Below, piece after piece: positions 20,322-29,569 of a stretch of DNA of 64,000 bases. A program made the position numbers and the translations under genes. Position 1 is the first letter of the stretch. Each line of letters starts with the position of its first letter. The notes beneath the pieces are model-generated. The model saw only the letters and a program-made list of their open reading frames with translations. It was not told the DNA's origin and made no database searches. The stretch comes from Actinomadura meyerae (lineage in GTDB: Bacteria; Actinomycetota; Actinomycetes; Streptosporangiales; Streptosporangiaceae): positions 186,001 to 250,000 of the forward strand of contig NZ_FZOR01000006.1 of the NCBI RefSeq assembly GCF_900188445.1, given 5' to 3'.

Positions 20322-20554
20322 GCCGCCCTCCCGCCCTCGGTCCCGACCGGTGAACGCGTCCCGGCCGCGACCGGCCCGCCGCGCGCGGGCCGCCCCGGAC
20401 GGGAGGCGCGCCACGATTCTCCCGGTGCCCGCGCGGCCGCGCAGGGCTGTCCGGGCGAGTGTTCACGGTCCGGACGGTCATGAACGTCGAACCCGTCCGC
20501 CAGGGATGCCCGTTTCACTAGGGTCTCCGCTCGATGCCCGCGAGGGGCGCTCAT
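20318..20554 (-). CDS. Small 78-residue coupled ORF between TcpE-fusion and VirB4
   Basis: A short Arg/Gly/Pro-rich basic protein of no recognised family. Evidence for it is positional: its ATG (20554) overlaps the stop of the TcpE-fusion gene as ATGA and has AGGAGG eight bases upstream, and its TGA overlaps the VirB4 ATG as ATGA. The 5' context (AGGAGGCCACCCGATGA) is nearly the same as that of the TrbL gene (GAGGAGGTCACCCGATGA). Without it there would be a 229-base gap in an otherwise overlapping operon. It could be a leader that couples translation rather than a functional protein. Confidence 0.55.
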   Translation of the reverse strand: MSAPRGHRAETLVKRASLADGFDVHDRPDREHSPGQPCAAARAPGESWRASRPGRPARGGPVAAGTRSPVGTEGGRAA

Positions 20555-23319
20555 CGGGTGGCCTCCTGCTCCTGCTGAAGCTCCTGGTAACGCTCGGGCA
20601 TGACGCTGAAGCCGCCGGCGACGACACCGGCCAAGGCAAGGTAGGCACGCCGCGTCGGCGTCCGCAACGACTTCAGCTCGTTGCGCGGCGCGCGGTCCAT
20701 GCTGAGGTGATCATCCCACGGGATGCGCACCAGGGCCCGGCACCTGCCGCGCGCCACCGCCTCGGCCTGCTCGACGTCGTCCATGCTGCGGCGGCTCACC
20801 CCGTTGATGACGGTCACGGCGCGGGACCGCAGCTCCTCGTAGCCGTGGCCGTCCAGCCACTCGAAGGTCATCGCGACGGCGCGCGGCGCGTCGGCGCTGG
20901 CCGGCGCCACCAGCACGATCTGGTCGGCGTACGGCAGGACCCGCGCGACCACCGCGGCGGCCGCGTCCAGCAGCGTCACCGAGTAGAACCTGTCGATCGT
21001 GCGGATCGCGAGCGCGTAGTCGCGGTCGTCGAGCGCCTGCAGCGGGTTCTTGCCCGCCGCGATCACGTCGAGCCCGGACTTGGCCTGCGAGGTGTACCGG
21101 CGCATCGCGGTGAGGCTGCCGACCTGGTCGGCGCGCGTGATGAGCCCGGTCAGCGTCTCGTTGGTCTCGCTGCGCGTCCGGCGGGCGAGCGCGCCCGGCC
21201 CGGGGTTCACGTCGATCGCGACGACGGGCTCCCCGTTGTGCTGCGCGAACGTGTGCCCGAGCATCAGCGCGGTGACGGTCTGCCCCGCGCCTCCCGTGCA
21301 GCCGAGCACGACCACGTGCCGCGTCCCGTGGAACGGCTGCTGGAGCCGCTGCTGGTACTCGGCGTCGACCTCGCCGTGCCCGCCGCCGACGGCGTGGATG
21401 AGCCGCCGGAACCCGCCGGTGCTGACCTCGTGCTCCGGCCCCGGCGGCGTGATCGCCGGACCGGACGGCGGCGGCGCGGGCGGCGGCGGCAGCGGCCGCG
21501 GCCGCACCGGCGAGGCCGGCTGCGAGCGCACCTCGCGCGGCGGCGCCTGCTCGTCCCCCGGGTGCGCCGGCTGGGGCACCTGCGGTACGGGCGGCGGCGG
21601 TGCCGGGACCTGCGGTGCCGGGACCTGCGGTGCCGGGACCTGCGGTGCCGGGACCTGCGCGGCGGGCACCTGCGCGGCGGGCTGCGCCGCCGGGGGCTCG
21701 GCGGGCCGCACCGGGTTCTCGGCCGCCGGACGCTGCGGCCGGGACAGCCCCTCCGACCACGGCTTGGGCGGCTCCCGGCGCGGCGCGGGCGGCGCCGGCC
21801 GCGGCGGCGCCCCGAACGCGCCGGGCACCATCGGCACGTCCGGTCGCGTCACGGGCGGCGCCCACGGCGGCGGAGGAGGCACCGGCGCGCGCGGCCCGGC
21901 GACCTTCTTGTCTCCCGGCTCCCCACCGGACGCACCGCCTCGCGAAGCAGCCTCCTGCGCCCGGACCCGCTGCCCGGCGTCCGCACCTGCCGCAGGCGTT
22001 GCCCCCGCAGGCTGCGGCGTCCCCCCGGGCGGCGCCGACTCCGGCGCGGTCGCACCGGTTCCGGCCGCAGGGCCGCCGGTCATACCCGGCTGACGCGTCC
22101 GCTCCGAAGGCGCCTGTTCTGCTGCGGGTGCACCCGCTGCACCGGGACCCGCCACCGGAACGCCAGGCCCCTGAGCGGGACGCGCAGGGCTCGGCCGGCC
22201 CTCGGACGAGGCTGCCTCGGGTGTTGGGCCGCCGGCCGCGGCGGGGCCTGGCGCAGGAACGCCTCTCCCATGGGCGGCCCCATGGGCGGGGTGTGCAGGG
22301 CCCTGGGGCCGTGTCGGCTCGGACGGTGCCGGTGTGTGCGGCGCGGCGGGGGCGGGCGTCGTGCCCGTGGGACTCGGCTGGCGTGGTCCCTCGGCCGGAG
22401 CCGGTTCTCCCGGGTGGCCGGGTGCGGGGGCGCGGGGGGCCGTCGCGGAGGCGTCCGGGGCGGGTTCGCGGGGGCCGTTGGCAATCTCCTCCGCGGCGCG
22501 GCGGATGTCGGCGGGGTGCTGCTGGGGGATGTCGGGGCGCGTGGCGGGGGCGGCCTGCCAGATCTCGGCGGGGGCGCCGGGACGGCGGACGCCGGAGGCC
22601 AGGGCGCGCTTGCCGGAGCCCGCCGGGTTCTCCAGCTGGGGGGTCGCCGGGGGGCGTTCCATCTCGGCGGCGGGAAGGGGCAGGACGTCGTCCTCGTGGA
22701 AGATGTCGCGGGTCGTGCGGCGCCACGGCTTGGGCGGGGCCGCGGCCGGCTGCTCCTCCCGGGCGGCCGGCTGCTCCTGGGGGGCCGGCTGCTCCTGCTG
22801 GGCGGCGTACTCGACGAGGGGCGGGGGCGCCGCCGCCGTCGCGGGGCGCGGCATGCGGGCCGGGAGCGGGGTGGGCTCGGGGTCGGCGTGCCGCCGCCTG
22901 CGCCGGGACTTGATCGCGGCGCGTTCCGCCGCGGCGACCGGGGCGGGGCCCTCGGCGCGGCGCCAGACACGGGCGACGATCACCACTTCGCGGGGCTCGC
23001 GGATCGGGGTGAGGCGGCACCAGGTGCGGGGCTCGGCGAGGTAGCGGCTCTGCGAGAGCAGCAGCTCGGTGAGGCGCTTGCCCTCGATGACGGGGCGCGT
23101 CGCCAGCCAGGTCAGGACGCCGGGCGGGACGATGTACAGCACGTGCCAGGGCGACTCGAACGGGACGCCGACGAGCCTGAGCAGCAGGATCCAGGGCACG
23201 AACACGCCGAGGAAGACGCCGATCTGGACGAGCGGCAGCGGCATGGGCAGCCGCAGGTCGTACAGCTTGTACAGCCGCTTCTCGATGCGCCAGATGTTCG
23301 TGTACGTGGGCAGATCCAC
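20551..23319 (-). CDS. TcpE-like membrane protein fused to a degenerate ParA/MinD-type domain
   Basis: A 922-residue fusion. Residues 1-120 match the TcpE conjugal membrane family: YTNIWRIEKRLYKLYDLRLP followed by two close hydrophobic helices. Residues 125-640 are a Pro/Ala-rich linker. Residues 665-922 form a SIMIBI (MinD/ParA) domain with VVAIDVNPGPGALARR and ADQIVLVAPASADAPRA. The Walker A motif reads GCTGGAGQT (673-681), where the family has GCKGGVGKT; both signature lysines are replaced, by T675 and Q680. It may bind nucleotide weakly or act as a scaffold. The start is GTG 23319, after GGGAGTAGGGG. It sits in the T4SS-like operon and probably organises the complex at the membrane. Confidence 0.8.
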   Translation of the reverse strand: MDLPTYTNIWRIEKRLYKLYDLRLPMPLPLVQIGVFLGVFVPWILLLRLVGVPFESPWHVLYIVPPGVLTWLATRPVIEGKRLTELLLSQSRYLAEPRTWCRLTPIREPREVVIVARVWRRAEGPAPVAAAERAAIKSRRRRRHADPEPTPLPARMPRPATAAAPPPLVEYAAQQEQPAPQEQPAAREEQPAAAPPKPWRRTTRDIFHEDDVLPLPAAEMERPPATPQLENPAGSGKRALASGVRRPGAPAEIWQAAPATRPDIPQQHPADIRRAAEEIANGPREPAPDASATAPRAPAPGHPGEPAPAEGPRQPSPTGTTPAPAAPHTPAPSEPTRPQGPAHPAHGAAHGRGVPAPGPAAAGGPTPEAASSEGRPSPARPAQGPGVPVAGPGAAGAPAAEQAPSERTRQPGMTGGPAAGTGATAPESAPPGGTPQPAGATPAAGADAGQRVRAQEAASRGGASGGEPGDKKVAGPRAPVPPPPPWAPPVTRPDVPMVPGAFGAPPRPAPPAPRREPPKPWSEGLSRPQRPAAENPVRPAEPPAAQPAAQVPAAQVPAPQVPAPQVPAPQVPAPPPPVPQVPQPAHPGDEQAPPREVRSQPASPVRPRPLPPPPAPPPSGPAITPPGPEHEVSTGGFRRLIHAVGGGHGEVDAEYQQRLQQPFHGTRHVVVLGCTGGAGQTVTALMLGHTFAQHNGEPVVAIDVNPGPGALARRTRSETNETLTGLITRADQVGSLTAMRRYTSQAKSGLDVIAAGKNPLQALDDRDYALAIRTIDRFYSVTLLDAAAAVVARVLPYADQIVLVAPASADAPRAVAMTFEWLDGHGYEELRSRAVTVINGVSRRSMDDVEQAEAVARGRCRALVRIPWDDHLSMDRAPRNELKSLRTPTRRAYLALAGVVAGGFSVMPERYQELQQEQEATR
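21599..21658. repeat. In-frame 15-bp tandem repeats in the TcpE-fusion linker
   Basis: About four copies of a GGTGCCGGGACCTGC unit encode QVPAP pentapeptides on the minus strand. The repeats lie in the Pro-rich linker, and copy number could vary between strains without a frameshift. Confidence 0.85.
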
Positions 23320-23361
23320 GCCCCTACTCCCCTCCCTGCGCGAGCGCCGTGCCTCCCCGGG

Positions 23362-23646
23362 TCAGGAGACGTCCACACCGAGGGCCGTGGCGATCGCCTT
23401 GGCCGTGGTCTCGATGATCTTCGGCACGTAGAAGATCACTCCGATGCCGATCGCCAGCACGATGAATTGCACGAATCGCGTGATCTCGCGGGTGAACAGG
23501 AAGAAGATCGCCACAATGGAGACGATCACGAGGAACAGCGGGCCGAATATCTGGCGGAGCCAGTCGGCCAGCTGATCGGTTTTCAGTTCGTCATCGGGCG
23601 CCGCCAGGAGTTCGAGCGGAATCGACGCCATAAGGTGGTGCAGCAT
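23362..23646 (-). CDS. Small two-helix membrane protein of the T4SS-like operon
   Basis: A 94-residue protein with two hydrophobic helices (about 36-52 and 60-77) and a short amphipathic lead-in (DQLADWLRQIFGPLFLVIV). Size, topology and position between TcpC and TcpE match the small TcpD-type or VirB2/pilin-like subunits of Gram-positive conjugation systems. Sequence alone does not prove homology. ATG 23646 follows GGAAGG by about ten bases; ATG 23631 is a shorter alternative. Confidence 0.72.
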   Translation of the reverse strand: MLHHLMASIPLELLAAPDDELKTDQLADWLRQIFGPLFLVIVSIVAIFFLFTREITRFVQFIVLAIGIGVIFYVPKIIETTAKAIATALGVDVS

Positions 23647-23706
23647 CGATGTTCTACCTTCCTAGGTCGGCGGTTTCGGGGGACGGTTTCTTCAATTCGC
23701 GGCCTC

Positions 23707-24732
23707 TCATGACGCGTTCGGTTCGGTGCTGCCGCGAATGTCGCGCACGAGCCAGGTCGTGCCCTTCTTGACCATGGTGAGCTGGTAGCTCTGCTCCAGC
23801 TCGCCGCCGCCGCCTCCGGCGGGCTGCCACACCACCGTCGCGGTGACGGACCGCTCGCCCTGGGCTCCCTTCGGCGCGATGACCTCCTTGACCTGCACGA
23901 ACGTGACGGACTTGGCGAGGCCGGTGATGGTCGTCCCGGCGGAGAAGCGGGACAGGGCCTCCTGGTTGCCGGACGCGTACTCCGGGAAGAAGGTGCCGAG
24001 GAAGGGCTTGAGCTCGTTCTCGAGCGCGGTGTCGCGGTCGTCGACGCCGCCCGCGGGAAGCTGCGCCTTGGTCGGCGGGGGAAGCAGGGCGGGCCGGGCG
24101 GACACGACCAGGGAGCCGCTCTTGTCGGCGTACACGGGAACGGCGAGCCGCAGCCACCGGTCGGCGGTGCGCGCGAGCAGGGTCACGGTCGCGTTGTTGG
24201 CGTCGCGGGCGTCCACTCCGGCGACCTGGACGGACTGCACCTGCATCTTCCCGACGCCGTTCCAGCCGAATTGCGCGTCGGCGCCGTCGGGCAGGAAGGT
24301 GCGCAATTGCGCCTCGCGGGCGGGGGCGGTCTTCTGGTCGTAGTTGAGATAGACGTTGGCGAACTGGATGGCGAACGCGCCCGCGGCGCTGCTGGGGAAC
24401 CCGGCGCTGCGCGGCGGCTTGGACGGGGACGCCGCCCCGCCGCCGGACTCGCCCTCGGTGAAGCGCTCGAACGGGGCGCGCACGCCGTTGACGAGGATGA
24501 CGATGATCAGCGCCCACAGCACGGCGCGCCCGACCCACACCCACCAGCGGCCGCCGGACCCGCCCCAGCGGCCGCCCCGCGAGCCGCCGGAGCCGGACCC
24601 GCCGCGGCGCCCGTCCCGGCCGGACAGGTCCCACGAGGGGTCGACGGAGGACGCGAGCGCCCTGGCGGGCGCCGCGGTCTCCTCGACTACGGCGGTGTCA
24701 CGGCCGCGTCCCACGGCCGACCTGCGAGCCAT
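23707..24732 (-). CDS. TcpC-like conjugal transfer protein
   Basis: A 341-residue bitopic protein. A Gly/Arg-rich cytoplasmic tail (1-65) and one transmembrane helix (about 68-85) precede an extracytoplasmic region made of two NTF2-like halves (about 110-215 and 225-335). The C-terminal half (LKPFLGTFFPEYASG, then SFVQVKEVI-like and WLVRDIRG strands) matches the TcpC C-terminal domain. TcpC is a VirB8 counterpart required for assembly of the transfer apparatus. It is the first gene of the minus-strand operon; GGAGG lies just before ATG 24732. Confidence 0.85.
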   Translation of the reverse strand: MARRSAVGRGRDTAVVEETAAPARALASSVDPSWDLSGRDGRRGGSGSGGSRGGRWGGSGGRWWVWVGRAVLWALIIVILVNGVRAPFERFTEGESGGGAASPSKPPRSAGFPSSAAGAFAIQFANVYLNYDQKTAPAREAQLRTFLPDGADAQFGWNGVGKMQVQSVQVAGVDARDANNATVTLLARTADRWLRLAVPVYADKSGSLVVSARPALLPPPTKAQLPAGGVDDRDTALENELKPFLGTFFPEYASGNQEALSRFSAGTTITGLAKSVTFVQVKEVIAPKGAQGERSVTATVVWQPAGGGGGELEQSYQLTMVKKGTTWLVRDIRGSTEPNAS

Positions 24733-24884
24733 CCTGCCTCCGCTCGCGCCTCGCCCCCGGTCGGCGCGGTCCTGTGTGCCTGGTCATGTTCCGGTGGCTT
24801 TTCCGAACCCACCTTCGGGCCCAGGGTAACCACGGGCGTCAATTGTTCCAGCGCATCGCAGCGAAGCACAGCCCCGGCACGCGG

Positions 24885-24904
24885 TTGTGGATAATGCAAT
24901 CCAC
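24885..24904. promoter_or_regulatory. DnaA-box-like sequence within an 18-bp dyad
   Basis: TTGTGGATAA (24885-24894) is the complement of the consensus DnaA box TTATCCACA. It overlaps the perfect dyad GTGGAT-6-ATCCAC (24887-24904). It lies about 155 bases upstream of the T4SS operon start. Confidence 0.45.
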
Positions 24905-25105
24905 CTCAACAGGAACGGGGAAGATTGCCAAACGGTGACGATCCCCTATCCAAGGCTCCGAAGAGTGCGCAGGTCCAGGTTCCGGACAAGCGGCGCGACT
25001 CGGTCGTTGGTTGGTGACCGGGTGGCGCCGACGGCCGCAATCCATTCCCGAAAGAAACCGACAAACTGGCCGATACGCGACATCACACAGCAAAACGGCA
25101 GCTCA

Positions 25106-25122
25106 GGGGCCTCAGCGGCCCC
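25106..25122 (-). terminator. Probable ychF terminator
   Basis: On the minus strand GGGGCC-5-GGCCCC forms a stem about 80 bases after the ychF stop, followed within ten bases by TTTT. Confidence 0.5.
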
Positions 25123-25201
25123 ATCGGCACCGCACGGGCCCGCTGTTGCCAAAATCACACTGGTCACGGCCCTTGCCGGACCGCCGCGGGCCACGGCTCG
25201 G

Positions 25202-26293
<1,092 letters not shown>

Positions 26294-26436
26294 GGCGGTC
26301 AAGTTTATGGGCGCGCGCGCACGCCGCGAACTGCCCGGAACCTCCGCGGGTTCCGCCGAATGTCCGGGACGGGGCGTCCCGCGGCATCCCGGCGCGTCGC
26401 GATCGCGCATCGCCGCCGCGCTGTCACGATGAGCGG

Positions 26437-27801
26437 ATGGACCTCGCGCTGTTCGCCGGCCTGCTCGTCGGCGCCGTGTTCGGCGCCGTCGCCGGGTACG
26501 CGCTCGCGACGGGCCGGCAGGGCGCGCTGATCGCGCGGGCGCGCGCCGCCGAGGAGAAGCTCGCCTACGCCGAGGAGCGGATGGCCGAGCACTTCGAGAA
26601 CCTGTCCGCCAAGGCCCTGGACGCCAGCAACCAGCGGTTCCTCGAACTGGCGGACGCGCGGCTCAAGGCGGCGGGGGTGGAGGCGGCGGGCGAGCTCCAG
26701 CGCCGCCAGCAGGCCGTCGAGCACCTGGTCGCGCCGCTCAAGGAGACCCTCGCCAAGGTGGAGGAGCAGCTCCGGGAGGTGGAGACCGGCCGCCGCGAGT
26801 CGCACGCGATGCTGGCCAAGCAGGTCGACTTCGTCCGGCAGAGTTCCGACCAGCTGCGCCGCGAGACCCAGTCGCTGGTCCGGGCGCTGCAGCGGCCCGA
26901 GGCGCGGGGCCGGTGGGGCGAGCTCCAGCTCCGCAGGGTCGTGGAGCTGGCCGGCATGGCGCACCACTGCGACTTCGACGAGCAGGCCAGTGCCGTCACC
27001 GCGGACGGGACGGTGCGTCCCGACATGGTGGTGCGGCTGGTCGGCGGCAAGAGCATCGTCGTCGACTCCAAGGTCTCCCTGGCCGCGTACCTGCAGGCCG
27101 CCGAGAGCGGCGACCCGGTCCGCCTGGACGCGCACGCCCGCCACCTGCGCGACCACGTCGACCGGCTCGCGGCGAAGTCGTACTGGCAGGCGTTCAGCCC
27201 CGCCCCCGAGTTCGTCGTCCTGTTCATCCCCGGGGAGGCGTTCCTCGCCCCCGCGCTCGACCGCGACCCCGGCCTGCTCGAGTACGCGATGCGCCGGCGG
27301 GTGCACATCGCCACGCCGACCACCCTCATCACCATGCTGCGGACGGCCTCCTACGCGTGGCAGCAGGCCGCCCTGTCGAGGAACGCGCGCGCGGTCTTCG
27401 AGCTGGGCAAGGAGCTGTACGAGCGGCTCGGCACGATGGGCCAGCACGTCGACGAGCTGGGGCGCGCCCTGACCGGAGCCATCAAGTCCTACAACCGGAC
27501 GGTGGGGTCGCTGGAGACGCGCGTCCTCGTCAGCGCCCGCAAGCTGAACGAGCTGGGCGTGGTCGAGGACGGCCTGGAAGGCCCCCGTCCGGTGGAGGAG
27601 AGCCCGCGCGCGCTCTCGGCGGCCGAACTGACCGCTGAGGAGTACCACCGGGAGGACGAGGGAGAGCCCGCCCCGGCGCCCGAAGCGGTAGGTTTCGGCT
27701 CACAGGCCATCCCCGAGCAGGCGGACCGGCGCGACGCGCAGGAGCGGGGCGAAGCGGGCGGAGCGGGCCGCCGGCTCCCCGGAGCGAAGGGGTGGCGATG
27801 A
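26437..27801 (+). CDS. rmuC: DNA recombination protein RmuC
   Basis: A 454-residue protein with an N-terminal membrane anchor (LFAGLLVGAVFGAVAGYAL), a long coiled coil (about 28-150), and the RmuC nuclease-like core: RGRWGELQLRRVVELAGM, VVDSKVSLAAY, EFVVLFIPGEAFLAPAL and RVHIATPTTLITMLRT. RmuC limits inversion and rearrangement at short repeats and is predicted to be a restriction-endonuclease-fold enzyme. The DUF6542 gene overlaps its stop (ATGA at 27798-27801). Confidence 0.95.
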   Translation: MDLALFAGLLVGAVFGAVAGYALATGRQGALIARARAAEEKLAYAEERMAEHFENLSAKALDASNQRFLELADARLKAAGVEAAGELQRRQQAVEHLVAPLKETLAKVEEQLREVETGRRESHAMLAKQVDFVRQSSDQLRRETQSLVRALQRPEARGRWGELQLRRVVELAGMAHHCDFDEQASAVTADGTVRPDMVVRLVGGKSIVVDSKVSLAAYLQAAESGDPVRLDAHARHLRDHVDRLAAKSYWQAFSPAPEFVVLFIPGEAFLAPALDRDPGLLEYAMRRRVHIATPTTLITMLRTASYAWQQAALSRNARAVFELGKELYERLGTMGQHVDELGRALTGAIKSYNRTVGSLETRVLVSARKLNELGVVEDGLEGPRPVEESPRALSAAELTAEEYHREDEGEPAPAPEAVGFGSQAIPEQADRRDAQERGEAGGAGRRLPGAKGWR

Positions 27802-28412
27802 GTCCATCGACGGCACGCGGCGCGCCCGGCGGCGCCTCGCCGGCTCCGGAGGGTGCAGTGGGACGTCAGCACGGCGCTCCGGCCCCGCGCCCGCGCGCGC
27901 GCTCGGCCGGCTCCGGGAACCCGGTCACGCTGACCGGCCGCGGCGGCATCGTGGTGATGTTCGCCGCCGGGGTGGTGTGCGGGCTGCTGTCGCGCTGGCT
28001 CGGGGTGCCGCTGCTCGCCGGCGCCGGGTTCGCGATCGGCTGCGCGCTCGCCGCGTTCGCGACGCGCCGGGCCGACCTGCTCACGCTCGTCGTCAGCCCG
28101 CCACTGGTGTTCTTCGCCGCCACGGTCGTCGTCGTGTTCGCCACCGAGCTCGGCGGCGGCTCGCTGCTGCGCGGCGTCACGGTCGGCGTGCTGGCCGCGC
28201 TGGCGGCCACCGCGCCGTGGCTGTTCTTCGGGACGCTGCTGGTCCTCGTCATCTGCCTCGCGCGCGGGCTCATGACGAACGTCCGCGAGCTGCGCGACAA
28301 GCTCGCTGGCATGCGCCTGTTCGAGAAGGAGGAGAACGAGAACCCCGTCCGGTGGGACGAGTCCCCGGTGACGACGGGAGAGCGCCGCCTCCCCCACGGC
28401 GAGGTGGACTGA
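27798..28412 (+). CDS. DUF6542 membrane protein
   Basis: A 204-residue protein with a Pro/Arg-rich tail (1-42) and four predicted hydrophobic segments (GGIVVMFAAGVVCGLLS, LLAGAGFAIGCALAAF, PPLVFFAATVVVVFA, VLAALAATAPWLFFGTLLVLVICLA), then a charged cytoplasmic C-terminus. This is the DUF6542 layout, and its position beside ispH and ychF is conserved in actinobacteria (Rv1111c in my memory). Function is unknown. ATG 27798 is chosen for the ATGA overlap with rmuC; GTG 27792 is also possible. It is convergent with ispH. Confidence 0.82.
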   Translation: MSPSTARGAPGGASPAPEGAVGRQHGAPAPRPRARSAGSGNPVTLTGRGGIVVMFAAGVVCGLLSRWLGVPLLAGAGFAIGCALAAFATRRADLLTLVVSPPLVFFAATVVVVFATELGGGSLLRGVTVGVLAALAATAPWLFFGTLLVLVICLARGLMTNVRELRDKLAGMRLFEKEENENPVRWDESPVTTGERRLPHGEVD

Positions 28413-28448
28413 GCGGCGCCGGGCCCGTACGCCCCCCGTGAGCCCGGC

Positions 28449-29414
28449 CTAGACCGGTGTGACGCGAAGGTCCTTGCGGAGTTCCTTCGGGAGGGAGAAG
28501 CGCATGTGCTCGGAGACGGACTCGATCTCCTCCGCGGGGCCGAAGCCGCGCTCGGCGAGCCACGCAAGGACCTCCTGGACCAGCTCGTCCGGGACGGAGG
28601 CGCCGCTCGTGACGCCGACCGTGGTGACGCCCTCCAGCCAGGCTGGGTCGATGTGCTCGGCGTAGTCGACGAGGTAGGCGTTGTCGGCCCCGTGCTCCTT
28701 GGCGACCTCGACGAGCCGCACGGAGTTCGAGGAGTTGGTCGAGCCGACCACGATGACGAGCTGGGACTGCGCCGCCATCTCCTTCACGGCGACCTGCCGG
28801 TTCTGGGTGGCGTAGCAGATGTCGTCGGACGGCGGGTCCATCAGCTTGGGGAACCGCTCGCGGAGCTTCTCGACGGTGGCGACGGTCTCGTCGACCGACA
28901 GCGTGGTCTGCGAGAGCCACGCGACCTTCTCGGGGTCGCGGACGGTCACGTTGGCGACGTCGTCGGGGCCGTCGACGAGGTGGATGTGGTCGGGCGCCTC
29001 GCCGGTGGTGCCGATGACCTCCTCGTGGCCCTCGTGGCCGATGAGCAGGATGTCGTAGTCGTCGGCGGCGAACCGGACCGCCTCCTTGTGGACCTTGGTG
29101 ACCAGCGGGCAGGTCGCGTCGATGGTGCGCAGGTTCAGGCCCGCGGCCTCCTGGTGCACGGCGGGCGCGACGCCGTGCGCGGAGAACACCACGATCGCCC
29201 CCTCGGGCACCTCCTCGGTCTCGTCCACGAAGATCGCGCCGCGCTCCTCCAGCGTCTTGACGACGTGGACGTTGTGGACGATCTGCTTGCGGACGTAGAT
29301 CGGAGCCCCGTACTTCTCCAGGGCGATCTCGACCGTCTGGACGGCCCGGTCGACGCCTGCGCAGTAACCACGCGGCTTGGCGAGCAGGACACGGCGCTGG
29401 CTGTTGGCGGTCAT
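28449..29414 (-). CDS. ispH: 4-hydroxy-3-methylbut-2-enyl diphosphate reductase
   Basis: A 321-residue [4Fe-4S] enzyme for the last step of the MEP pathway, reducing HMBPP to IPP and DMAPP. The three cluster cysteines are visible in [22 protein letters not shown] and [10 protein letters not shown]. Other family marks are [21 protein letters not shown] and [13 protein letters not shown] 29414 (MTANSQRR) fits the family; the frame upstream is not conserved. Its product feeds prenyl transferases such as the one at 49675. Confidence 0.97.
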   Translation of the reverse strand: MTANSQRRVLLAKPRGYCAGVDRAVQTVEIALEKYGAPIYVRKQIVHNVHVVKTLEERGAIFVDETEEVPEGAIVVFSAHGVAPAVHQEAAGLNLRTIDATCPLVTKVHKEAVRFAADDYDILLIGHEGHEEVIGTTGEAPDHIHLVDGPDDVANVTVRDPEKVAWLSQTTLSVDETVATVEKLRERFPKLMDPPSDDICYATQNRQVAVKEMAAQSQLVIVVGSTNSSNSVRLVEVAKEHGADNAYLVDYAEHIDPAWLEGVTTVGVTSGASVPDELVQEVLAWLAERGFGPAEEIESVSEHMRFSLPKELRKDLRVTPV

Positions 29415-29569
29415 GGCTCTATCGTACGAGTCACCGGATCGTGGGAGTGACCTGGCTGTGACCGACTCCACGGTGTCTTTGGACAGAAATCCATTAACCC
29501 GGGGTGACCGCGATCGCACCCGTGGGGCAGAGTGAAGTTCACCAGACGAGGCAGGAAGAGGAAGAGTCG

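Larger units (their letters stand above)
24733..25201. other. Non-coding stretch between ychF and the T4SS-like operon
   Basis: About 470 bases without a convincing gene; the short open frames here lack ribosome sites and coding bias. GC content falls around 24885-25090. It should contain the promoter of the minus-strand T4SS operon and the terminator of ychF. It also holds a consensus DnaA-type box, described separately. Confidence 0.7.

Noticed and set aside
20071-23712. A 1213-codon open frame on the plus strand
   Set aside because: It runs opposite to VirB4 and the TcpE fusion and is Arg/Gly-rich noise, a common effect in DNA of this GC content.
24839-25093. An 84-codon minus-strand open frame upstream of tcpC
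   Set aside because: No ribosome site, mixed codon positions and unusual residue content; the region looks regulatory.
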